Shown piece after piece: positions 1-10,258 of a DNA stretch of 64,000 bases. The stretch lies in NCBI RefSeq assembly GCF_013133795.1, contig NZ_JABGBN010000001.1, positions 434,001 through 498,000 of the forward strand, in the 5' to 3' direction. A program made the translations under genes and the position numbers. Position 1 is the stretch's first letter. Each line of letters opens with the position of its first letter. The notes beneath the pieces were generated by a model. It saw only the letters and a program-made list of their open reading frames with translations. It had not been told where the DNA came from and did no database searches. This DNA comes from Pelistega suis. Lineage in GTDB: Bacteria > Pseudomonadota > Gammaproteobacteria > Burkholderiales > Burkholderiaceae_B.

Positions 1-2
1 GT

Positions 3-3000
3 TCGACTGCCTTAGTCACCAATATGGCTGTGCATTTAAAAACGAGTGATACTGGTGCATTGGTATGGGTGACACGCTTAGATGATGCACAACCTATTCC
101 TCATGCGAATATTCGTTTAAGTGCTTGTGATAATAAGGAAATTGCAATTGGTCAAACCGATGACAAGGGCGTGTTTCATTTTAAAGGTAAACTCCCAGAG
201 CTGAAGAATTGTGCATATGATAAATATGCTTATATGGCAAGTGCAACCTTAGCAAAAGAACATCCAATGTCTTATGGGGTTGAGGACTATGCATTTGTTT
301 TTAGTGATTGGGATAGTGGTATTCAACCGTGGCAGTTTAATGTATCGTCAGAGGGTTATTATGCCTCGTCTGATAAGCCTAATGCTTTATTGATTCATCC
401 TGTATTAAGTCGTACGTTATTACGTGCAGGCGAAGTATTGAATATGAAACATATTATTCGCCAACAAACCCCACAAGGATTACAAACGCCGACTCAGGAC
501 GTAATATTGCCAAATCAGTTAGTGATTAATTTAGAGGCAATGGATGAGGAAATTGAACTGCCGTTAAATTGGAAGAAAGCCCCTAATGGTGGAATGTATG
601 CGGATACACAATGGGAGGTTCCTAAGACGGCAAAAAATGGTGTTTATACGCTTGAATATCGTCATAGCACGGAAGAAGAAATTAATATTGCTAGTCCAAC
701 AGTGAGCTTTCAGGTAGAGGAGTTTAAGCTACCGTTCTTAACAGGAAGTATTCAAGTATCTGCCGAGCAACAAGAAAGCGGAATTTTAATTAATCCTCAA
801 CAAATGACCGCTGATATTCAGGTGAACTATATGGCGGGAGGTACAGCGGCTGAGTTGCCTATTGAGGTTTCTGCAGTATATTTGCCGAGTGAGTTCTCTG
901 TACCCAGTCTAAACGATGTGGACTTTTCGGTGAGTGATATGGATAAAAGCCCGCGGAAGGTCTTTTTGGATAAGCAACGATTACAGCTCGATGCGAATGG
1001 TCATGCACGTTTAACGATTGAGAATATTCCAGCGATTCAGGGCAAAGCAGACTTATTGATTGAGGTTAGCTTTTTAGATCCTAATGGGCAGGTGCAGACA
1101 ATTAGTCATATGGTGACAGCGATTCAAGCGCCTGTGATGGTAGGTGTTCGCAGTGCAAGCTATTTTGAACCTCATAAGGATTTTACTTTTGACGTACTTG
1201 CTGTGAATGCACTTGGTGAACCACAAGCGAATGAAAAAGTGACTGTACATGCTACGCGTGTGATAAATAATGTGGTGCGTCAGCGTCTAGTCGGTGGTTT
1301 TTATGCGGTTAAGTCGCATCAGGAAATGCAAGATTTAGGTGTATTGTGTCAAGGGGTGACTAATCAAGAGGGTATATTAAAATGTATCACTCAGATAAAA
1401 GAGACAGGGCGGTTAAATTTATCTGCGGCTCTTGAAAATCAAGAGCAAGTCTATGCTACCCGTGTACCATTATGGGTATTTAATGGAGCGAGTTGGTATA
1501 CCGGTAATGATACAGACCGTGTAGATGTGGTATCAGATAAGAAGGCCTATCGTGCAGGAGAAGAAGCGGTTTTTGATGTACGGATTCCTTTTGCACAAGC
1601 AACCGCTTTAGTGAGTGTTGAACGAGAAGGTGTGATGGATTATCAAGTGGTTAACTTTGAGAAAAATAGTTCAACATTCAAATTAAAAGTTCAAGAAAAT
1701 TGGTCCCCTAATGTGTATATCAGCGTATTATCCGTACGAGGACGTTTGCGTGGTGATGTTAATGACGCAGGATTGACGTGGCTAAAAGACGAAAGTCAAG
1801 CAGAAGGAGCCAGTATGCTAGTTGATTTGGCAAAACCTTCCTTCCGTTTCGGTGTGGCTAAAATTAAAGTCGATAATCCAGATACGCAATTGAATTTGTC
1901 ACTCAATTTAGATAAATCAATTTATCAAGTAAGAGATACGGCGAAGTTACAGATTACAGGGAAACGAGCTAATGGGGATAAGGCGGCTAATGCAAGTGTG
2001 GCTGTGTTGGTGGTGGATAAAGCCTTATTAGAGTTGGCTCAGAATAAGACAACGGATTTATTAAGTGCGATGTGGCAAGAGCGTCCATGGCAAGTAGGGA
2101 CAGCGACGGCTCAAGGTGAAGTCGTAGGGCGTCGTCACTATGGACGTAAGGCTGTGCCTGCGGGTGGTGGAGGTGGTTTAGCACCAACACGAGAGTTATT
2201 TGATGCCTTAGTATTTTGGAAATCAGATATTGTGCTAGATGCCAATGGTCAGGCTAATGTTGAATTTAAGTTAAATGATAGCATTACGCAGTTTGAAGTT
2301 GTGGCCATTGCGGATGACGGCTCATCAGCATTTGGTACACAAAAAGTAGAGTTGAGTAGTCGTCAAGACTTACAGATTATCTCTGGCTTACCAACATTAA
2401 TTCGTGACACAGATAAATTTGAAGCTCAGCTAACTTTACGCAATGCCACAGAAAAAGACTTTGTTGTACTTGTTAAAGGTCAAGGGAAAAAAGGTCATCG
2501 TATAGTGGCTAATCTAGAAGAGAAGAAAGTAACGGCTTTGGCGGGGCGTTCTACACGTGTTAATTGGACAATTAATCCTATTCGCTTAAATGATACTGAA
2601 GGCAAGCAAGTGATTGATTGGGTATTTGAGGCGAAGGAACAAGCAGAATTAGGGGGTAAAATTGCCAGAGATAGATTGGCGATAAAACAGCAGTTAATCC
2701 CTTACGTGCCAGTGACTGTGCGTCAAACACAATTAGTTCAGGTTTCTGATACGCCTGTAAATTTAAGCGTGCAAGCACCTACACGTGCGATGACGGTGGA
2801 AAATAATATTCGAGGTGGTATTCAAGTGCAAATACAAAAGAGCTTGAGTGCAAGTCTAGATGGAGTTAAACGTTATTTCCAAGATTATCAATTTATGTGT
2901 TTTGAACAACAAGCTTCCGTGGCAATGGGCCTACAAAATCAATTGGCTTGGGATAAGCTTATGCAAGAAAGCCATAGCTATTTAGATGACTTTGGCTTGT

Positions 3001-4289
3001 TACGTTATTATCCAACAGCCCGTATTGGGGGTAGTCCTTTACTCAATGCTTATGTATTGGCTATTGCGGCAGATGCTCAGCGCTTAGGATGGTCATTTAC
3101 ATTACCGATACAGATACAAGAGAAATTATTAACTGGCTTAGAGCAAGTCGTACAAGGTAAAGTTAAACAGCAAGGTGATTGGATAGCGAGCCCCGATAAG
3201 ACTGACTATCAGTTAAATCTCTTGGCAGCATTAGCACGTTATAAGCTCGTGACACCGAGGATGTTAGAGGCTTATCCATTAACGGAGAGTTATAGTGCAT
3301 CAGCTTTGGTGAATCTCTATATTATTCATCGACAGTTAATGACTGAGCAACAAGCACAGAATTTAGCGACATTACGTCAGGCGCTATTAGCCAAAATGCT
3401 TAAGCAAGGTGATCGTTTGGTCTTTAAAGAGAGCGCCGCTTTAAATCAATTGTGGTGGCTAATGGAAGATAGCCATGCGGTGCATGCTAAGTTATTACTT
3501 GCGGTAGCGGATGATAAGACTTGGCAGCAAGATATTCCTTACCTTGTTCAAGGTTTACTGGGTGCGCAACAACGTGGACAATGGGGGATGACAACCAATA
3601 ATCTATGGGGCACATTGGCTATTCATGCCTTTAGTCGTGAGTTTGAAAAAGTACCAGCCACAGGTGAGGTCAATATGACATTGAAAGGAGCTGGTTATGA
3701 TACAGCGCAAGAGTGGAATGGTTTAAGTTTGAATCAAAAAATTATTGCGCCATGGTTAGATAAAAAATCAGCAGAGATGAGCTTGCAGTTAAAAGGTAAA
3801 GGGTCAGCTTGGGCAACCGTATCAACATTAGCGGCCGTAGAGCCAGTGGAAAATGTGTATGCGGGTTATCGTGTTGAGAAATTGATTGAGCCGGTCAGTC
3901 GACGTATCGCAGGTCAATGGTCTGTCGGTGATGTGTATCGAGTGAAATTAAAAATCACGGCAGATGCACCGATGACATGGGTAGCGGTGACCGATCCAAT
4001 TCCAAGTGGAGCAACGATTTTAGGTAGTGGTTTAGGTCGTGATAGTGCGATTGCCGCGGTGAGTGATACGGAGTTTATGAGCGATACACCAAGTTTTATT
4101 GAACGTAAGTCGGACGTCTTCCGTGCTTATTATCGTGTGATGAATGCGGGTGAAACTCTATTGGAATACACCGTTCGTCTCAATGCTTTGGGTAAGTTTG
4201 CTTTACCTGCCACGCGTGTTGAAGGGATGTATGCACCAGCCGTATTTGGTGAGACCGTCAATAGCGATATTTGGGTAAAAGAGCCTTAA
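3..4289 (+). CDS. Bacterial alpha-2-macroglobulin family protein, 3' part
   Basis: The reading frame is open to the left edge, so the N-terminus is missing; the ATG at 24 is internal. Bacterial alpha-2-macroglobulins are periplasmic, usually lipid-anchored protease traps, known to pair with PBP1C. What is visible: several beta-sandwich (MG-like) regions, then a Gly-rich, bait-like segment (run of Gly near 2160-2178), then a conserved region reading FDALVFWKSD. The Cys-Phe-Glu-Gln motif at about 2898-2909 matches the thioester CxEQ signature, so the covalent trapping chemistry appears intact. A helical thioester domain and a C-terminal receptor-like domain follow. The stop is 37 bases before pbpC on the same strand, the usual A2M-PbpC arrangement. 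The family is clear; total length and signal peptide cannot be judged here. Confidence 0.9.
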   Translation, partial: STALVTNMAVHLKTSDTGALVWVTRLDDAQPIPHANIRLSACDNKEIAIGQTDDKGVFHFKGKLPELKNCAYDKYAYMASATLAKEHPMSYGVEDYAFVFSDWDSGIQPWQFNVSSEGYYASSDKPNALLIHPVLSRTLLRAGEVLNMKHIIRQQTPQGLQTPTQDVILPNQLVINLEAMDEEIELPLNWKKAPNGGMYADTQWEVPKTAKNGVYTLEYRHSTEEEINIASPTVSFQVEEFKLPFLTGSIQVSAEQQESGILINPQQMTADIQVNYMAGGTAAELPIEVSAVYLPSEFSVPSLNDVDFSVSDMDKSPRKVFLDKQRLQLDANGHARLTIENIPAIQGKADLLIEVSFLDPNGQVQTISHMVTAIQAPVMVGVRSASYFEPHKDFTFDVLAVNALGEPQANEKVTVHATRVINNVVRQRLVGGFYAVKSHQEMQDLGVLCQGVTNQEGILKCITQIKETGRLNLSAALENQEQVYATRVPLWVFNGASWYTGNDTDRVDVVSDKKAYRAGEEAVFDVRIPFAQATALVSVEREGVMDYQVVNFEKNSSTFKLKVQENWSPNVYISVLSVRGRLRGDVNDAGLTWLKDESQAEGASMLVDLAKPSFRFGVAKIKVDNPDTQLNLSLNLDKSIYQVRDTAKLQITGKRANGDKAANASVAVLVVDKALLELAQNKTTDLLSAMWQERPWQVGTATAQGEVVGRRHYGRKAVPAGGGGGLAPTRELFDALVFWKSDIVLDANGQANVEFKLNDSITQFEVVAIADDGSSAFGTQKVELSSRQDLQIISGLPTLIRDTDKFEAQLTLRNATEKDFVVLVKGQGKKGHRIVANLEEKKVTALAGRSTRVNWTINPIRLNDTEGKQVIDWVFEAKEQAELGGKIARDRLAIKQQLIPYVPVTVRQTQLVQVSDTPVNLSVQAPTRAMTVENNIRGGIQVQIQKSLSASLDGVKRYFQDYQFMCFEQQASVAMGLQNQLAWDKLMQESHSYLDDFGLLRYYPTARIGGSPLLNAYVLAIAADAQRLGWSFTLPIQIQEKLLTGLEQVVQGKVKQQGDWIASPDKTDYQLNLLAALARYKLVTPRMLEAYPLTESYSASALVNLYIIHRQLMTEQQAQNLATLRQALLAKMLKQGDRLVFKESAALNQLWWLMEDSHAVHAKLLLAVADDKTWQQDIPYLVQGLLGAQQRGQWGMTTNNLWGTLAIHAFSREFEKVPATGEVNMTLKGAGYDTAQEWNGLSLNQKIIAPWLDKKSAEMSLQLKGKGSAWATVSTLAAVEPVENVYAGYRVEKLIEPVSRRIAGQWSVGDVYRVKLKITADAPMTWVAVTDPIPSGATILGSGLGRDSAIAAVSDTEFMSDTPSFIERKSDVFRAYYRVMNAGETLLEYTVRLNALGKFALPATRVEGMYAPAVFGETVNSDIWVKEP

Positions 4290-4326
4290 AAAGCTTGTGG
4301 CTAAATGACAATACACAATAGCGCAA

Positions 4327-6513
4327 ATGATGAAGCAACGATTAAGTATTTTTTTAGGAATTGTTCTTGTTATTGCGCTGTTGTGCCGATGGGTGATAAG
4401 CACAATTACCTTACCCAGTTTTATTGAGATTAAGCAGCAGTCAGCCGCTTCTTACATTCAAATTCTGGCGAGAGACGGTACACCTTTAGAGCGTATTCGA
4501 GCAAATTTCAATCAACGACGGTTAGAGTGGACCGCACTTGAGCAGTTTTCATCTGCTATCCAAGAGATGATCTTGCGTTCAGAGGATAAGCGTTTTTATC
4601 AGCATAGTGGTGTAGATTGGCTGGCGTTAGGTAATGCTGTAGTTGGGCAAGTTCAAGGGGAAGCAACTCGAGGGGCGTCGACAATCAGTATGCAGGTAGT
4701 AGGGATGTTGGTTCCTGAGTTGCAGCGCCAGCAAGGTTCACGTCGCTATGCCCAGAAAATTCAGCAAATGTTTTATGCGATGGCCTTGGAGGGGCAGTGG
4801 TCTAAACAACAAATCCTTGAGGCTTATTTAAATCTTGTCCCTCTTAGAGGTGAGCTTGTTGGGATTCCTGCGGGTGCACAAGGTTTTTTTCAAAAATACC
4901 CAGAAGCACTGAATATGAGGGAGAGTGCTTTACTAGCTGCCATGTTGAGAGCACCTAACGCGGATGTGGATAAACTAGTACAGCGTAGTTGTGCTTTGAT
5001 AAAACCCGATGGTTGCGAATATCTTGACCGATTTGTGAGTAATGCGGTTAAACAACGTCATAGTCAGTGGGTGGATAGTCCTACAGATGCCCCTCATTTG
5101 GCTAGGCGATTAATTAGTCAATATCGTGCTCAATATCTTCATATCCCAGAAAATCTTCCATCAACTATTGATGCCTCTTTGCAGCGTTTTGTACAAGAGA
5201 GAATACACTCTCGTTTAGTAGAGCTATTTGCTGAACGAGTCAGTGATGCGGCGGTTGTTGTTCTGGATAATAACAGTGGTGAAGTATTAGCCTATGTAGG
5301 GTCGTCAGGACAACTTTCTACGGCAATAGATGTTGATCATGCGAATGCCTTGAGACAGGCTGGATCTACATTAAAACCTTTTGTATATGCTTATGCATTC
5401 GATAAAAAAAGATTAACCGCGGCTTCTTTGCTCAATGATGATGTGTTAAGTTTACCTGTAGAGACGGGGCTATATATTCCACAAAATTATGACCGAGGTT
5501 TTAAAGGGTGGGTATCGGTGAGAACCGCTTTAGCTTCATCACTCAATATTCCGGCCGTACAGGCATTAACCATGTTAGATATTGAGGCTATGCGAGATGT
5601 CTTAGTGAGTTTGGGTTTGCCTCTTAATGAAACAGGTGAGTTTTATGGTTATAGCTTGGCCTTAGGAAGTGCAGACGTGACACTTCTGAGCCTCACTAAT
5701 GCCTATCGTGCTCTGGCAAATGGAGGGCAATATCGTCCAGTAAGTTGGTTGCCAATAAAGAATACAGATTTATCTATAGATAATCAAAGTTCGGCAAGTG
5801 CTGTTAAGCAAGTATTAAGTCCGGAGAGTAGTTGGATTATTGGGGATATATTGTCAGATAGACAAGCACGTGCGTTAACCTTTGGTTTGGATAGTGCCTT
5901 GAGTACGCCTTTTTGGACAGCGGTGAAAACAGGGACAAGTAAGGATATGCGTGATAACTGGACGGTAGGATGGTCATCACACTATACCGTGGGTGTCTGG
6001 GTGGGTAATAGTGCAGGTGAAAGTATGCGTCATATTAGTGGGGTGTCAGGTGCAGCGCCTATTTGGCATGACATTATGCAATATCTACATCGAGAGTTAC
6101 CTTCTATGCAAAAGGATAGACCGAGCGAGGTACTGGCACAACGCATTGATTATGAGCCTAGGGTAGAGCCTAGTCGTACGGAATATTTTTTAGATAAAAC
6201 AGCGATGAAGACGATTCGCTTAGTAGGTAGTGATGTAGTCGATAGCGCTAGCTTTATCAGTGAACCGACGCAAGGGACTATTATTGCCCTAGATCCGGAT
6301 ATCCCTAAAGAGCGACAATTAGTGAAGTTTGAGGCCAAACAATTAAATCATCAGGTGGCAAATGATGTGTATTGGGTATTAAATGGAGAGACTTTAGGTG
6401 GGCAGAATCCTTTTTTTTGGCCTGCCCGAGTAGGGAGATATACCTTAAGTCTTTATCATAAGAATGGGAGAAAGTTAGATGAGATTCGTTTTCAGGTAAG
6501 AGGGATACGTTGA
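4327..6513 (+). CDS. pbpC: Penicillin-binding protein 1C
   Basis: A bifunctional class A peptidoglycan synthase of 728 residues. An N-terminal membrane anchor (about residues 7-27) is followed by a GT51 transglycosylase domain with catalytic Glu86 in the RSEDKRFY motif. The transpeptidase domain has Ser347 and Lys350 (STLK), an SLN motif and the KTGTS box at about 534. A C-terminal BiPBP_C-type beta domain closes the protein. This matches PBP1C in length and domain order. It follows the alpha-2-macroglobulin gene; the pair is thought to repair the wall and trap proteases after envelope damage. Two tandem ATGs start the frame and no good ribosome binding site is visible, so translation may depend on the upstream gene. 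Confidence 0.93.
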   Translation: MMKQRLSIFLGIVLVIALLCRWVISTITLPSFIEIKQQSAASYIQILARDGTPLERIRANFNQRRLEWTALEQFSSAIQEMILRSEDKRFYQHSGVDWLALGNAVVGQVQGEATRGASTISMQVVGMLVPELQRQQGSRRYAQKIQQMFYAMALEGQWSKQQILEAYLNLVPLRGELVGIPAGAQGFFQKYPEALNMRESALLAAMLRAPNADVDKLVQRSCALIKPDGCEYLDRFVSNAVKQRHSQWVDSPTDAPHLARRLISQYRAQYLHIPENLPSTIDASLQRFVQERIHSRLVELFAERVSDAAVVVLDNNSGEVLAYVGSSGQLSTAIDVDHANALRQAGSTLKPFVYAYAFDKKRLTAASLLNDDVLSLPVETGLYIPQNYDRGFKGWVSVRTALASSLNIPAVQALTMLDIEAMRDVLVSLGLPLNETGEFYGYSLALGSADVTLLSLTNAYRALANGGQYRPVSWLPIKNTDLSIDNQSSASAVKQVLSPESSWIIGDILSDRQARALTFGLDSALSTPFWTAVKTGTSKDMRDNWTVGWSSHYTVGVWVGNSAGESMRHISGVSGAAPIWHDIMQYLHRELPSMQKDRPSEVLAQRIDYEPRVEPSRTEYFLDKTAMKTIRLVGSDVVDSASFISEPTQGTIIALDPDIPKERQLVKFEAKQLNHQVANDVYWVLNGETLGGQNPFFWPARVGRYTLSLYHKNGRKLDEIRFQVRGIR

Positions 6514-6604
6514 GGATAACAAGTTTGCTTAGCTGAAAATTGGTTAGGATTAAACGAGAGTTATTTATAATAAGTTTCATCATGATTTTAAAGGACAAAG
6601 ACAA

Positions 6605-7411
6605 ATGGCAAAGTTAGTAGTAGGAGTAGGTCAATTTCCTGCGAGCAATGATATCGAAGAAAATAAAAACTATATTCGCCAGTTAGTGAGTGAAGCGGCT
6701 CAGCAAGGCGTGAAGCTATTTACGCTCCCAGAAGCCGCCATGTGTTCGTTTGCTTCTGAATTGGAGGTGTTACGCCAAATGGCGAGTGAGCATACACCAG
6801 ACTTTATTCAGTTTATGCAAACTTTAGCGACGCAATACCAAATGCATATTGTTGTAGGGGTATTGAGTATGAGCGATAGTGATAATGAGCAGCGTGTACA
6901 GAATCAGTTGTTAGTCATCAATAATAAAGGGGAAATCACGACACGCTACAATAAAATTCATGTTTATGATGCGTTTAAGTTTAAAGAGTCTGATAAAGTT
7001 AAACCAGCTGATTTATATGAAGATGGCTCTATGTTGGGTGTATTCAATATCGGTGAGTTTACCTTTGGCTTAATTAATTGTTATGACTTACGCTTCCCTG
7101 AGTTAGCGCGTGCGCTAATTAATCGTGGAGTTAATGTTTTAAGTGTGAGTGCAAACTGGATTCCTGGTCCTTATAAAGAAATGCATTGGGATTTATTGCT
7201 TCGTACGCGTGCGATTGAGAATACGGCATATGTATTAGCTAGTGGTCAAACAGCCCCTAAAGGTGTTGGCCAAAGCATGATTATTGATCCAATGGGATTT
7301 GTATTGGCAGGTTGTGGTGAGTCAGTAGGTATTCAAGTGCAAGAATTGGATAGTGAGCGTATTCAAAGTGTGAGAGAGCTCCTACCTTGCTTAGCAAATC
7401 GTCGCTTATAG
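6605..7411 (+). CDS. Carbon-nitrogen hydrolase, Nit1/Nit2-type amidase
   Basis: A nitrilase-superfamily hydrolase of 268 residues, close to the deaminated-glutathione amidase (Nit1/NitB) group, which repairs glutathione whose amino group was lost by transamination. The Glu-Lys-Cys catalytic set is visible: Glu in TLPEAAM near residue 43, Lys in YNKIHVYD near 118, and Cys in INCYDLRFPE near 160. AAAGGA lies 10 bases before the ATG. The gene stands alone between pbpC and fba. The superfamily is certain. The exact substrate is inferred from overall resemblance, and omega-amidase is the main alternative. Confidence 0.82.
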   Translation: MAKLVVGVGQFPASNDIEENKNYIRQLVSEAAQQGVKLFTLPEAAMCSFASELEVLRQMASEHTPDFIQFMQTLATQYQMHIVVGVLSMSDSDNEQRVQNQLLVINNKGEITTRYNKIHVYDAFKFKESDKVKPADLYEDGSMLGVFNIGEFTFGLINCYDLRFPELARALINRGVNVLSVSANWIPGPYKEMHWDLLLRTRAIENTAYVLASGQTAPKGVGQSMIIDPMGFVLAGCGESVGIQVQELDSERIQSVRELLPCLANRRL

Positions 7412-7567
7412 TCAAAGTGTTTTAAGTATCCATTGTATTTTGATAGCGACAAAACTAAATAATTTTTACTATTTTTAATTTTGTTTTTATCGCAATTGTC
7501 ATGAATAAGCTTTAAAATGGTAGGTTACTTAGACTGATTTTTAGATTATCCTTCAGGAGAAATATTT

Positions 7568-8632
7568 ATGGCACTCGTGTCAATGCGCCAATTATTAGAC
7601 CATGCCGCAGAGTTTGGCTACGGTTTACCTGCGTTTAACGTCAATAACCTTGAACAAGTTCAAGCGATTATGGAAGCAGCGAAAGAAACGAATAGCCCTG
7701 TGATTATGCAGGCGTCTGCTGGTGCGCGCAAGTATGCAGGTGAGGGATTCTTAAAGTATTTAATCCAAGCGGCAGTAGAGTCTTACCCAGAGATTCCAGT
7801 CGTCATGCACCAAGACCATGGTCAATCGCCAGCGATTTGTAAAGGCGCAATTGATTTGGGCTTTTCTAGTGTGATGATGGACGGCTCATTGATGGCTGAT
7901 GGTAAGACGGTAGCTAGCTATGAGTATAACGTCGATGTCACCAAAGAAGTTGTTAAAATGGCTCACGCTTTAGGTATCTCTGTTGAGGGTGAGTTAGGGG
8001 TATTGGGCTCATTAGAGACCATGCAAGGTGATAAAGAAGATGGTCACGGTGCTGAAGGCACATTGACACGTGATCAATTATTGACTGACCCAGAGCAAGC
8101 AGCAGATTTTGTGCGTCAAACACAAGTAGATGCTTTAGCGATTGCGATTGGTACAAGCCATGGTGCGTATAAGTTTACGCGTAAACCAACAGGTGATATT
8201 CTTTCTATCCAACGTATCAAAGAAATCCATGCGCGTTTACCCAATACACATATCGTGATGCATGGTTCTTCTAGCGTACCACAAGAGTTACTCGAAGAAA
8301 TCCGTCAATTCGGTGGTGATATGAAAGAAACGTATGGTGTGCCCGTAGAAGAAATTCAAGAGGCGATTAAATACGGCGTTCGTAAAGTGAACATCGATAC
8401 AGATATCCGTCTTGCAATGACAGCGGCGGTACGTCGTTTCTTATTTGAAAATCCGTCTAAATTTGACCCTCGTGAGTTTAATAAACCAGCTCGTGAGGCG
8501 GCTAAGAAAGTGTGCATTGCACGCTATGAGGCGTTTGGTGCTGCAGGTCAAGCAAGCAAAATTAAGCCAGTGTCATTAGTGGATATGGCGGCTCGTTATG
8601 CTTCAGGTGCTTTAGCTCAGCAAGTGAAATAA
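7568..8632 (+). CDS. fba: Class II fructose-1,6-bisphosphate aldolase
   Basis: This zinc aldolase interconverts fructose 1,6-bisphosphate with dihydroxyacetone phosphate and glyceraldehyde 3-phosphate in glycolysis and gluconeogenesis. The 354 residues begin [15 protein letters not shown]. Class II landmarks include the metal-binding HQDHG segment near residue 81, the SVEGELG segment, GTSHGAYK near 197 and the HGSSS segment near 237. Length and motifs fit the long class II form common in Betaproteobacteria. AGGAGA sits 7 bases before the ATG and a terminator follows at 8672. The gene appears monocistronic; the AT-rich 156-base region upstream is the likely promoter but shows no clear -35/-10 pair. 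Confidence 0.96.
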   Translation: MALVSMRQLLDHAAEFGYGLPAFNVNNLEQVQAIMEAAKETNSPVIMQASAGARKYAGEGFLKYLIQAAVESYPEIPVVMHQDHGQSPAICKGAIDLGFSSVMMDGSLMADGKTVASYEYNVDVTKEVVKMAHALGISVEGELGVLGSLETMQGDKEDGHGAEGTLTRDQLLTDPEQAADFVRQTQVDALAIAIGTSHGAYKFTRKPTGDILSIQRIKEIHARLPNTHIVMHGSSSVPQELLEEIRQFGGDMKETYGVPVEEIQEAIKYGVRKVNIDTDIRLAMTAAVRRFLFENPSKFDPREFNKPAREAAKKVCIARYEAFGAAGQASKIKPVSLVDMAARYASGALAQQVK

Positions 8633-8671
8633 TTACAGAGTTATTCTCTAAGCGCTACAGAGATTGATTAT

Positions 8672-8706
8672 AGCTCCTTAGATACTGAGTGTCTGAGGAG
8701 CTTTTT
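8672..8706 (+). terminator. Rho-independent terminator after fba
   Basis: An 11-base arm at 8672-8682 pairs with 8692-8702 (one G-U type mismatch), followed by a T-run. It lies 39 bases after the fba stop codon and separates fba from the purine cluster. Confidence 0.8.
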
Positions 8707-8841
8707 CTATGTATGGTCTAACGCTATGCGTCTAAGAGAAGATGGCGTTAATCTTTTCATTCAATGCTAGAGTTGGTGAGAGACTAGATATTTTCATAGT
8801 AAAATACTGCATCATTTCCAGCAATTCTAAAAGGTCAAATC

Positions 8842-9723
8842 GTGAGTACTTTACATCAATCTTCTCTTAAATCTTTACCTTTATTAGCCCGCGGAAAAGT
8901 GCGTGATATGTACGCTGTGGGTGATGATAAATTATTGATTATTGCAAGTGATCGTATTTCGGCATTTGATGTAATTTTAGACGATCCAATTCCGGGTAAA
9001 GGTCAGGTACTTACTGAATTGACAGAGTTCTGGCTCAAGAAATTAGCCCATATTATTCCTAACCATGAGACAGGTATCCGTCCAGAAGACGTGGTAGCAC
9101 CTGATGAGGTTGATCAGGTTAAAGGTCGAGCAATGGTGGTTAAACGCCTAAAACCTGTCTTGGTAGAGGCAGTGGCTCGTGGCTATATTATTGGTTCTGG
9201 TTGGAAAGATTACCAAGCGACGGGTTCGGTATGTGGTGTTCAATTACCAGCGGGTTTAAAACAAGCAAGTAAATTGCCTAGCCCGATTTTTACGCCAGCA
9301 GCTAAAGCAGAGGTGGGTGCTCATGATGAGAACGTGAGTTTTGAACATGTAGTTAATGTAGTGGGTAAAGAATTAGCCGAACAAATCCGTGATGTGACCT
9401 TACGTTTGTATACAGAAGCCTCAGAATATGCTGCTACAAAAGGTATCATCATTGCGGATACTAAGTTTGAATTTGGTTTAGATGATAATGGCCAATTGCA
9501 TCTCATGGATGAGGTGTTAACGCCTGATTCATCGCGTTTCTGGCCGGCGGATACATATGCAGAGGGGACAAGTCCTGCTTCATTTGATAAACAGTTTGTG
9601 CGTGATTGGTTAGAGACTCAAGTATGGGATAAAACGCCTCCAGCACCACGTTTACCGCAAGAAGTCGCAGAAAAAACAGCCGCAAAATATCGTGAAGCCT
9701 TAGAGCGCTTGCGTGGTGAATAG
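8842..9723 (+). CDS. purC: SAICAR synthase (phosphoribosylaminoimidazole-succinocarboxamide synthase)
   Basis: PurC joins aspartate to CAIR using ATP in purine synthesis. The 293-residue form resembles the longer yeast Ade1-like type rather than the roughly 237-residue E. coli enzyme. ARGKVRDMY near the N-terminus is the family signature, and SDRISAFD and [14 protein letters not shown] follow. The start is GTG with AAAAGG 9 bases upstream. PurE follows after 39 bases and purK directly after that, so three consecutive or near-consecutive steps are encoded together. No PurR-type palindrome was recognised in the 8707-8841 leader. Confidence 0.95.
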   Translation: MSTLHQSSLKSLPLLARGKVRDMYAVGDDKLLIIASDRISAFDVILDDPIPGKGQVLTELTEFWLKKLAHIIPNHETGIRPEDVVAPDEVDQVKGRAMVVKRLKPVLVEAVARGYIIGSGWKDYQATGSVCGVQLPAGLKQASKLPSPIFTPAAKAEVGAHDENVSFEHVVNVVGKELAEQIRDVTLRLYTEASEYAATKGIIIADTKFEFGLDDNGQLHLMDEVLTPDSSRFWPADTYAEGTSPASFDKQFVRDWLETQVWDKTPPAPRLPQEVAEKTAAKYREALERLRGE

Positions 9724-9762
9724 AGCTTTGTATAAAGAGTCTTTGACGAGATAGGAATTAAG

Positions 9763-10257
9763 ATGAGTATTGCAAAAGTTGGCGTAATTATGGGGTCTTC
9801 AAGTGATTGGGACGTAATGCAAAACGCTGTTCGTATGCTGAAAGATTTTGGTGTGCCTTATGAAGCACAAGTGATTTCTGCTCACCGCATGCCACATGAT
9901 ATGGCTGAGTATGGTGCTCAAGCTTATGATAAGGGCATTCGCGCCATTATTGCTGGTGCAGGTGGTGCTGCTCATTTACCAGGGATGATGGCAGCATTAA
10001 CAGAAGTGCCTGTGTTTGGTGTGCCAGTACCGTCACGCTATTTGCGCGGTGAAGACTCGCTACTTTCTATCGTGCAAATGCCTAAAGGGGTGCCCGTCGC
10101 TACATTTGCCATTGGCGAAGCAGGTGCAGCTAATGCGGCTTTACATGCGATAGCAACGTTGGCAATGCATGATGAGGACTTACGTCAACAGTTGATGGCT
10201 TTCCGTCAAAAGCAGACTGAAGCAGCACGTGCGATGCACTTACCCGAGGTTGAATAA
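9763..10257 (+). CDS. purE: N5-carboxyaminoimidazole ribonucleotide mutase
   Basis: A 164-residue class I PurE that converts N5-CAIR to CAIR. The N-terminal [14 protein letters not shown] segment holds the phosphate-binding GSSSD motif, followed by SAHRMP and by [11 protein letters not shown], all diagnostic. TAGGA is 9 bases upstream of the ATG. The TAA stop is followed after one base by the purK ATG, so the two are translationally coupled, which fits the need to pass on unstable N5-CAIR. Confidence 0.96.
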   Translation: MSIAKVGVIMGSSSDWDVMQNAVRMLKDFGVPYEAQVISAHRMPHDMAEYGAQAYDKGIRAIIAGAGGAAHLPGMMAALTEVPVFGVPVPSRYLRGEDSLLSIVQMPKGVPVATFAIGEAGAANAALHAIATLAMHDEDLRQQLMAFRQKQTEAARAMHLPEVE

Positions 10258-10258
10258 G

